Position numbers and translations under genes: made by a program. DNA of 64,000 nucleotides from Ectopseudomonas composti (GTDB lineage Bacteria; Pseudomonadota; Gammaproteobacteria; Pseudomonadales; Pseudomonadaceae), in NCBI RefSeq assembly GCF_001567565.1, contig NZ_LSSW01000017.1:62001-126000 (forward strand), written 5' to 3'. The notes beneath the pieces were generated by a model. The model made no database searches and was not told where the DNA came from. It worked only from the letters and a program-made list of their open reading frames with translations. Of this stretch, positions 57,740 to 64,000 are shown in pieces. Positions within the stretch are counted from its first letter, which is position 1, and the number at the start of each line of letters is the position of its first letter.

Positions 57740-58612
57740 TCAACGACGTGGCAGATATTGCAGCGGATCGACAGGTTTACCTTGGCGGCGAATCTCGAAG
57801 TGCAGTTTCACCCGGTCGGCCCCTGTGGACCCCATCTCGGCAATGCTTTGCCCGGCTTTGACCTGCTGCCCCTCCCGTACCAACAACCTGCGGTTATGAC
57901 CGTAGGCACTTACGTAGGTATCGCTGTGCTTGATGATGATCAACTCGCCGTAGCCCCGCAAACCACTCCCGGCGTACACCACTGAACCATCAGACGCAGC
58001 TAAAACAGGCTGTCCTAATTCCCCCGCGATATCAATGCCTTTATTCAAACTACCGTTTGAGGAGAATCGACTGATCACCGCGCCCTGAGTGGGCCATGAC
58101 CAGCCACTGGCAGAGCGGCTCACCGGCGTCACCGGTGTGGTCGCCGGCGTGTTGGTTACCGGCGGTCGGGCCGGCTGCGTAGCAGGCGGCGCTGTCACAG
58201 CAACGGGCGGACGATTGGGCACCGGCCGGGTGACTACAGGTGAAGTGGCAGGGGTCGAGGCAACTGGGCGGCTGCTGGCTACCGGCCGGTTGTCGAAACG
58301 AATCGCCTGACCAACTCGGATCACGTAAGGATCGCGCAGGCCGTTATGAGCAGCCAGCGCCTTCCAGTCCCAGCCGAAACGAAATGCAATGGAATAGAGC
58401 GTATCGCCACGCTGCACCACATAGTGGCCGTTGCGCACGGGCTGACGCTGTATCACCGGAGCACGCCCCTGGTTCTGCCCGCGCTCGACCACCTGCACAC
58501 CACCTGGAGGCGAGCTTGCGCAGCCGACCAGGGCGCAGGCAGCAAGCATCGCCAGAGGCAGGCGAACGGCTGCTACTGCGCGGACTAGCACGTGAAGGAC
58601 GCTCCAACTCAC
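57740..58612 (-). CDS. nlpD: murein hydrolase activator NlpD, lipoprotein
   Basis: A 290-residue outer-membrane lipoprotein starting at GTG 58612 (GGGAG seven bases before; an inner GTG is an alternative). Lipobox ALVGC at about 31, LysM domain YVVQRGDTLYSIAFRFGW (about 64-107), a Pro/Thr-rich linker (about 110-165) and a LytM/M23 domain. The catalytic LytM residues are degenerate: NKGID replaces HxxxD and KLHFE replaces HxHFE, so, as in E. coli NlpD, it should activate an amidase rather than cut peptidoglycan itself. The rpoS promoter is expected inside this gene. Confidence 0.94.
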   Translation of the reverse strand: MSWSVLHVLVRAVAAVRLPLAMLAACALVGCASSPPGGVQVVERGQNQGRAPVIQRQPVRNGHYVVQRGDTLYSIAFRFGWDWKALAAHNGLRDPYVIRVGQAIRFDNRPVASSRPVASTPATSPVVTRPVPNRPPVAVTAPPATQPARPPVTNTPATTPVTPVSRSASGWSWPTQGAVISRFSSNGSLNKGIDIAGELGQPVLAASDGSVVYAGSGLRGYGELIIIKHSDTYVSAYGHNRRLLVREGQQVKAGQSIAEMGSTGADRVKLHFEIRRQGKPVDPLQYLPRR

Positions 58613-58660
58613 CCAACTGCTCCCTGAATGATTCCGAGTAAGACGTCTATTGTGCCGTAT

Positions 58661-59599
58661 TTATTCACTGCGGCCAGTATCGACCGGCCGACGACTTGCC
58701 AACCACTCAAGACCCAATACCAGAACGACACCGCCGATTGCCAGCGCCACGGCGAACATCACCTGCGGATCCTGACCACTGACTTCGGCAAAATGCCCCG
58801 GCAGAAGATTGCTTTCCAGCAATGGCACCTGCTCGCCTTTGCTGTCGATACGCCAGCTCAGGGTTTCTTTCCAGGGCCATACCTTGTTCAGCGAACCCAG
58901 CATCAGGCCGGTCAGAAACGCCAGGCTCAGATCGCGCCAGCGTGAAAGCAGCCAGCTGAGTAGGCGAGCGAAGCTGAGAATACCCACCAGACAGCCACTG
59001 GCGAACACCGCCAGGACCAGCAGATTGAAGTCCTTCACGGCCCCCAGCACCACCGAATACAGGCCCAGCAGCAGCAGAATGAAGCTACCCGAAATACCCG
59101 GCAGGATCATCGCGCAGATGGCGATGGCACCCGCCAGAAACAGGGTCGGCAGATCGCTGCCCCACTGCATGGGCGCGGCGACGGTGATCCAGTAAGCGAA
59201 AGCCAGGCCGAGCACGAAGCTCAGCGCCCGGCTCCAGTTCCAGCGGTTGATTTCCCGCCCAACCAGGTAGGCGGATACCAGAATCAGGCCAAAGAAGAAC
59301 GACCACACCGGAATCGGGTGGTGGTGCAGCAGGTATGTGATCAGACGCGCGAGCGTGAGAACGCTGGTGAGGATGCCGCACAGCAGCACCAGCAGAAAGG
59401 TCGCGTTGGCCATCTGCCAGGCGTCCTTGATGCGACCGCGCAGCAGCAGCAGGAGCGCTTCGGGAACATGAGCGATGGAACGCAGCAACTCGTCGTAGAT
59501 GCCGCTGATGAAAGCGATGGTGCCACCGGAAACGCCGGGCACGACATCCGCAGCGCCCATGGCCAGGCCCTTGGCATAGAGCAGGAAATGTTTCTTCAT
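58661..59599 (-). CDS. DUF368 integral membrane protein
   Basis: A 312-residue membrane protein with about eight hydrophobic segments and the DUF368 signature GAADVVPGVSGGTIAFISGI near the N-terminus, repeated as ILPGISGSFILLLLG in the middle. Recent work links DUF368 proteins to recycling of undecaprenyl phosphate across the membrane, an attribution I take from memory. ATG 59599 has GAAGGAT in front. It sits between pcm and nlpD, in line with an operon, 25 bases from the pcm stop. Confidence 0.88.
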   Translation of the reverse strand: MKKHFLLYAKGLAMGAADVVPGVSGGTIAFISGIYDELLRSIAHVPEALLLLLRGRIKDAWQMANATFLLVLLCGILTSVLTLARLITYLLHHHPIPVWSFFFGLILVSAYLVGREINRWNWSRALSFVLGLAFAYWITVAAPMQWGSDLPTLFLAGAIAICAMILPGISGSFILLLLGLYSVVLGAVKDFNLLVLAVFASGCLVGILSFARLLSWLLSRWRDLSLAFLTGLMLGSLNKVWPWKETLSWRIDSKGEQVPLLESNLLPGHFAEVSGQDPQVMFAVALAIGGVVLVLGLEWLASRRPVDTGRSE

Positions 59600-59624
59600 G
59601 GATCCTTCCAGATCGATAGAGCGA

Positions 59625-60299
59625 TCAGGCCAAAGGCCCGTTGAGTAGCGGTACGAAGCGCACGGCATCGAGGATGTGGCGGGAAAAACCATCCTCTTCA
59701 CGAATGATCAGCAGCAGCTGCTGGACATCGCCGCTACCGACCGGAATGACCAGGCGCCCACCCGGGGCCAGTTGGTCGAGCAAGGCCTGCGGCACCTGCG
59801 CTGCGGCAGCCGTGACGATGATGCCGTTGTAAGGGCCGAGTGCGTTCCAGCCTTCCCAGCCATCACCCCAGCGAAAGACCACGTTGCGCAGCTTGAGTTC
59901 GACCAGGCGCTCCTTGGCGCGATCCTGCAGCACCTGTATGCGCTCCACCGAGAATACCCGCTCGACCAGCTGCGCCAGCACGGCAGTCTGGTAACCGGAA
60001 CCGGTGCCAATCTCCAGCACCTTGTCCAGCGGGCCGGCGGCCAGCAGCAGCTCGGTCATGCGACCGACCATGTACGGCTGGGAAATGGTCTGGTTATGGC
60101 CGATGGGCAGCGCGGTGTCTTCGTAAGCGCGATGGGCCAGCGCCTCATCGACGAACAGATGACGCGGTGTACGGCGGATCACTTCCAGCACCCGCGCGTT
60201 GGACAGCCCTTCCTCGTAGAGGCGCTGAATCAATCGTTCACGGGTACGCTGCGAGGTCATGCCGATCCCGCTTCGCTGCATGTCGTCCTGTCCACGCAT
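59625..60299 (-). CDS. pcm: protein-L-isoaspartate O-methyltransferase
   Basis: A 224-residue enzyme repairing isoaspartyl residues in aged proteins. It has the SAM-binding [17 protein letters not shown] (about 95), the substrate loop [15 protein letters not shown] and [11 protein letters not shown] near the end. Two starts compete. ATG 60299 overlaps the surE stop and has GGAGG nine bases upstream; ATG 60260 gives the 211-residue form common in P. aeruginosa but with a weaker site. I list the longer one. Translational coupling with surE is likely. Confidence 0.93.
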   Translation of the reverse strand: MRGQDDMQRSGIGMTSQRTRERLIQRLYEEGLSNARVLEVIRRTPRHLFVDEALAHRAYEDTALPIGHNQTISQPYMVGRMTELLLAAGPLDKVLEIGTGSGYQTAVLAQLVERVFSVERIQVLQDRAKERLVELKLRNVVFRWGDGWEGWNALGPYNGIIVTAAAAQVPQALLDQLAPGGRLVIPVGSGDVQQLLLIIREEDGFSRHILDAVRFVPLLNGPLA

Positions 60300-61048
60300 C
60301 AGAAGATACCCTCCAACCAGCCATCCATAGTTTCAAGGGCCTCATTGAACGTGCGATCGAGCCGTAGCGGCGTGATCGATACATAACCCTGCATCACAGC
60401 ATGAAAATCGGTGCCCTGGCTGCCGTCCTCGACATCCCCGGCCGCCGCGATCCAGTAACCTTCCTTGCCGCGCGGGTTGACCACCTTGACCGGCGCCGCA
60501 GCGCGGGCACGATGGCCCAAGCGGGTCAATTGCACGCCACGAATGTGCTCCAGCGGCAGGTTCGGCACATTGACGTTGAGCACCGTGCGCGGTGGCAACT
60601 CCAGGGTCGCATGCGCCTCGACCAGCTTACGCGCGAAGTAGGCAGCGGTGGGCAAGTTGTCGGGCAGGCGCGAAAGTAACGAAAAGGCGAACGCCGGCTT
60701 GCTCAGAAAGCGACCTTCCAGCGCCGCAGCAACGGTGCCGGAATAGAGCACGTCATCGCCCAGATTGGCGCCCAGGTTGATGCCTGAGACGACCATATCC
60801 GGCGTCTGCTCGAGCAAGCCATTAAGGCCCAGGTGCACACAGTCGGTCGGTGTGCCATTGAGGCTGATGTAACCGTTGGCCAAGGCCATCGGGTGAAGCG
60901 GACGATCGAGCGTCAGCGCACTGCTGGCACCGCTCTTGTCTTCGGCAGGCGCGATCACCACACATTCGGCGTAGTCAGCCAGAGCCTGGTGCAACGCAGC
61001 GATACCGGGGGCGTTCACCCCATCGTCGTTGGAAATCAGAATTCGCAT
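60299..61048 (-). CDS. surE: 5'/3'-nucleotidase SurE
   Basis: A 249-residue stationary-phase survival phosphatase acting on nucleoside monophosphates. It begins with the metal-binding [16 protein letters not shown] and has the SGASSALTL loop, [11 protein letters not shown] and [22 protein letters not shown] 61048 matches the family start although the frame runs further upstream inside truD. It overlaps truD by 13 bases and touches pcm, so expression is coupled across the operon. Confidence 0.96.
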   Translation of the reverse strand: MRILISNDDGVNAPGIAALHQALADYAECVVIAPAEDKSGASSALTLDRPLHPMALANGYISLNGTPTDCVHLGLNGLLEQTPDMVVSGINLGANLGDDVLYSGTVAAALEGRFLSKPAFAFSLLSRLPDNLPTAAYFARKLVEAHATLELPPRTVLNVNVPNLPLEHIRGVQLTRLGHRARAAAPVKVVNPRGKEGYWIAAAGDVEDGSQGTDFHAVMQGYVSITPLRLDRTFNEALETMDGWLEGIF

Positions 61049-62094
61049 GGAGTATCCGTCTGCCCTGCTGGCACCAGATCGAGCAGTTCGCGCACCACCA
61101 CGGTGGCGAAACACCCGGCCGGCAGGACGAATGCAAGTTGCAGAATATCGGGCTCGGGATAATGCCATGACAGGCCGCCAATGGGGAGGCGCAGAATTCG
61201 CCGTTCGTGCTCCATGTCCGCCTTGATCAACCATTGCACCAGTTGCGCAGCCTCATCGGCCACGCTTTGCTCAAGCTGCTGGGTCTGCCCAGCAGTCGGC
61301 AAAGGCCCGTCGCCCCACAGCGGACCGGTCGGATGCAGATCGAGAATGGCCAGGCGTGGGTCAGCGCACTCGGCCTCGCCGGCCATGAAGAAGCTGCGAC
61401 TGCCGGTGAACGCCAGCAGGTCACCGATCTGCGCCTGGTTCCAGGTGCCGGCAGCCACGCGCCTGGCCAGTACCTGGTTGAACAGGTAGCTGCGTGCCGA
61501 GGAAAGCAGGCGCGAGCGCAGGTTGCGTTGCACCGGCAGCTCTAGCCGCGAGGCGAAGTCACGTGCCTGCTCGACATTGCCGCCATCGAAGCCGAAACGC
61601 TGCAAGCCGAAATAATTGGGCACGCCTTGTTCGGCGATACGCTGCAGGCGTTGCTCCAGTGCATCGCGATCCGCGTCCAGGGCAGTCAGGCGCAAGGTGA
61701 AACCATTGGCAGCATGAGCACCACGCTGCAGCTTGCGGTTGTGCCGCTGAGCGCTGAGAACAGCCAGGTCATCGCCCTGCGCTGCAGCCAGATCGGGATC
61801 GGCCTTGCCCGGCAGATGCAGGCTGAACCACTGCCGAGTCAGCGCCTGACGATCCTTGAGCCCGGCATAGCTGACAGCCTTGAGCGGCAGACCAGCAGCG
61901 CGGGCGATACGTCGGGCGGCCTCCTCGGTATTCAGGCCACGTTTTTCCACCCACAACCAGAGGTGCTCGCCCTGGCCGGTGAGCGGAATGTCCAACACTT
62001 CGTCGACCTGGAAATCCTCGGCCGTGGCCTTGAGCACCGCACGCCCACAGGCCTCGCCATGAGCGCGCGGGCCCAGCAGTTGCAGCTCGTTCAT
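61036..62094 (-). CDS. truD: tRNA pseudouridine(13) synthase TruD
   Basis: A 352-residue pseudouridine synthase modifying U13 of tRNA-Glu. The catalytic Asp lies in [16 protein letters not shown] (about 80), and [11 protein letters not shown] and [14 protein letters not shown] are typical of the TruD family. It overlaps ispF by four bases at its start and surE by 13 bases at its end. Confidence 0.96.
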   Translation of the reverse strand: MNELQLLGPRAHGEACGRAVLKATAEDFQVDEVLDIPLTGQGEHLWLWVEKRGLNTEEAARRIARAAGLPLKAVSYAGLKDRQALTRQWFSLHLPGKADPDLAAAQGDDLAVLSAQRHNRKLQRGAHAANGFTLRLTALDADRDALEQRLQRIAEQGVPNYFGLQRFGFDGGNVEQARDFASRLELPVQRNLRSRLLSSARSYLFNQVLARRVAAGTWNQAQIGDLLAFTGSRSFFMAGEAECADPRLAILDLHPTGPLWGDGPLPTAGQTQQLEQSVADEAAQLVQWLIKADMEHERRILRLPIGGLSWHYPEPDILQLAFVLPAGCFATVVVRELLDLVPAGQTDTPCEF

Positions 62095-62564
62095 GCCTTG
62101 ACCAGCAGGGTCACGGCGTGCACCGCGATACCCTCCTCGCGCCCGGTGAAACCGAGCTTCTCGGTGGTGGTGGCCTTGACGTTGACCTGATCCAACTCGA
62201 CACCCAGATCCTCGGCGATGCGCTCGCGCATGCTCTGGATATGCGGCGCCATCTTCGGTGCCTGGGCAATGATGGTTGCGTCGACATTACCCACCGCGTA
62301 ACCCTTGGCGCGCACCAGCCCCATCACATGGCGCAGCAGCACACGGCTGTCGGCGCCCTTGAAGGTCGGATCGGTATCGGGGAAGTGCTTGCCGATATCG
62401 CCCAGCGCCACCGCACCGAGCAGGGCATCGCTCAGGGCATGCAGCAGTACGTCGCCATCGGAATGGGCGACAAGACCGAATTTATGGGGAATCCGCACGC
62501 CGCCGAGGGTGATGAAATCACCTTCGCCGAAGCGGTGTACGTCATAACCATGACCGATACGCAT
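62091..62564 (-). CDS. ispF: 2-C-methyl-D-erythritol 2,4-cyclodiphosphate synthase IspF
   Basis: A 157-residue enzyme of the MEP isoprenoid pathway. Zinc ligands Asp8 and His10 are in GHGYDVHRF, with His42 in [11 protein letters not shown]. The chain [12 protein letters not shown] and the C-terminal [19 protein letters not shown] fit the family. ATG 62564 is the family start. IspD is not adjacent here as it is in enterobacteria. A hairpin separates it from fghA. Confidence 0.96.
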   Translation of the reverse strand: MRIGHGYDVHRFGEGDFITLGGVRIPHKFGLVAHSDGDVLLHALSDALLGAVALGDIGKHFPDTDPTFKGADSRVLLRHVMGLVRAKGYAVGNVDATIIAQAPKMAPHIQSMRERIAEDLGVELDQVNVKATTTEKLGFTGREEGIAVHAVTLLVKA

Positions 62565-62572
62565 AAAGAACA

Positions 62573-62595
62573 ACGCCCTGAAAAAGTCAGGGCGT
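62573..62595 (-). other. hairpin between fghA and ispF
   Basis: ACGCCCTGA (62573-62581) and TCAGGGCGT (62587-62595) form a 9-bp stem. On the minus strand it is followed by TGTTCTTTA, so it could be a weak terminator of the adhC-fghA unit or a stem just before the ispF start. Confidence 0.45.
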
Positions 62596-62639
62596 GATTC
62601 TACATGCACCGGCACCACCTGGGGTGCGCGTTGCGCACC

Positions 62640-63476
62640 TTACGCCAGGGCATCCGCGTGGTGGCGCAGGTGATCATCGATGAAGCTGGCGATGAAGTAG
62701 TAGCTGTGGTCATAGCCTGGCTGCATACGCAGCGTCAGCGGGTGACCGGCAGCCTTGGCAGCAGCCTGCAACGCCTGCGGCTTGAGCTGCCCTTCGAGGA
62801 AGTCGTCGCGATCTCCCTGATCCACCAGAATCGGCAACTTTTCGCTGGCCTCGGCCATCAGCACGCTGGCATCCCACTCACGCCAGCGCGAACGCTCTTC
62901 ACCCAGATACAGTGAAAGCGCTTTCTCGCCCCACGGACAGTTCATCGGATTGCTGATCGGCGCGAACGCCGATACCGATTGATAGCGCCCCGGATTCTTC
63001 AGCGCGCAGATCAGCGCCCCGTGACCACCCATGGAGTGACCGCTGATACCGCGCTTGTCCGAAACCGGGAAGTTGGCCTCGATCAACGCCGGCAACTCCT
63101 GCACCACATAGTCATACATGCGGTAGTGACGCGCGAAAGGCTCCTGAGTCGCGTTGACATAGAAGCCGGCACCCAGACCGAAGTCATAGGCACCGTTGGC
63201 GTCGTCGGCCACGCCTTCGCCACGCGGACTGGTGTCCGGCGCAACGATGATCAGCCCCAGTTCAGCAGCCATGCGCTGGGCACCGGCCTTCTGCATGAAG
63301 TTCTCATCGGTGCAGGTCAGGCCACTGAGCCAGTACAGCACCGGCAGCTTGCCGCCCTGCTCGGCCTGTGGTGGCAGATAGACGGCGAAGACCATGTCGC
63401 AATTGAGGGTGGTGGAACGATGACGATAACGCTTGTGCCAGCCGCCGAAGCTCTTCTGGCAGGAAATGTTTTCCAT
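62640..63476 (-). CDS. fghA: S-formylglutathione hydrolase
   Basis: A 278-residue esterase-D-family enzyme that splits S-formylglutathione to formate and glutathione in formaldehyde detoxification. The nucleophile elbow is GHSMGGHGA (about 147), with Asp in [12 protein letters not shown] (about 222) and His in [12 protein letters not shown] (about 255) completing the triad. ATG 63476 has GGGAGG six bases upstream. It follows the formaldehyde dehydrogenase gene on the same strand. Confidence 0.95.
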   Translation of the reverse strand: MENISCQKSFGGWHKRYRHRSTTLNCDMVFAVYLPPQAEQGGKLPVLYWLSGLTCTDENFMQKAGAQRMAAELGLIIVAPDTSPRGEGVADDANGAYDFGLGAGFYVNATQEPFARHYRMYDYVVQELPALIEANFPVSDKRGISGHSMGGHGALICALKNPGRYQSVSAFAPISNPMNCPWGEKALSLYLGEERSRWREWDASVLMAEASEKLPILVDQGDRDDFLEGQLKPQALQAAAKAAGHPLTLRMQPGYDHSYYFIASFIDDHLRHHADALA

Positions 63477-63504
63477 GAAACCTCCCGCGAAAGAGGAAAC
63501 TGCG

Positions 63505-63527
63505 GCCCGGGGCATCAGGCCCCGGGC
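63505..63527 (-). other. strong hairpin between adhC and fghA
   Basis: GCCCGGGGC and GCCCCGGGC pair perfectly over 9 bp with a five-base loop. No T-run follows, so it is more likely an mRNA-stability or processing element between the two co-transcribed genes. Confidence 0.5.
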
Positions 63528-63538
63528 GCGTCAGTGAC

Positions 63539-64000
<462 letters not shown>

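Overview
The window is a GC-rich stretch of core chromosome from a gammaproteobacterium that I place in Pseudomonas, most likely the mendocina/oleovorans/alcaliphila side of the genus. The evidence is gene content and order: the N-acetylglutaminylglutamine amide (NAGGN) cluster, oprH-phoP-phoQ, pncC-recA-recX, ispF-truD-surE-pcm-nlpD-rpoS with the RgsA small RNA locus and fdxA beyond it, and the dgt-yggL-dacB-rlmL-rmf-pyrD block. As I remember the PAO1 map, the window joins several blocks that lie apart there; this is memory, not a computed comparison. I see no insertion sequence, prophage, tRNA, rRNA or CRISPR array. Two genes are cut by the window edges: the amidotransferase at the left and adhC at the right.

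Layout. 1-4.9 kb: NAGGN osmoprotectant genes, closed by a terminator. 5-7.7 kb: a 7TMR-DISM hybrid histidine kinase. 7.8-11.3 kb: a YheU protein, a divergent Tag-family protein, a DAHP synthase behind a long leader with two aromatic-rich peptides and a very strong intrinsic terminator, and ttcA. 11.4-13.9 kb: a DnaJ-like protein, a Yip1 membrane protein, SprT and an LprI-like protein. 13.9-17.6 kb: a probable alpha-methylacyl-CoA racemase, an acyl-CoA dehydrogenase and a divergent AraC regulator. 17.6-20.4 kb: oprH-phoP-phoQ with a four-repeat PhoP box. 20.4-28 kb: an MFS transporter, a TlpA lipoprotein, a PilZ-like protein, YihY, ArsC, WrbA and small conserved genes. 28-33.9 kb: hda, an AI-2E/PerM exporter, DUF2066, purM-purN and DUF3108. 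33.9-36.5 kb: an ammonium channel without glnK and a DUF883/YqjE/YqjK-like trio. 36.6-43.3 kb: an EAL protein, dgt, a FUSC-like membrane protein and a Cache-GAF-HD-GYP protein. 43.3-49.4 kb: yggL, dacB, rlmL, rmf, pyrD. 49.4-56.2 kb: DUF2835, an unknown gene, recX, recA, pncC, a decayed chemoreceptor scrap, mutS, fdxA. 56.2-64 kb: rgsA with a perfect GacA box, rpoS, nlpD, DUF368, pcm, surE, truD, ispF, fghA, adhC.

Themes. Many genes serve stress and stationary phase (NAGGN, rpoS, rgsA, rmf, surE/pcm, recA/mutS, PhoPQ). Several proteins point to cyclic-di-GMP signalling (EAL, HD-GYP, PilZ-like). The best leads for new biology are the double leader-peptide arrangement in front of the DAHP synthase gene, a Tag-family protein that has lost its base-recognition residues, an HD-GYP protein with a large insertion between its two metal-binding halves, and a chemoreceptor fragment between pncC and mutS. 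No wholly new multi-gene system is evident.
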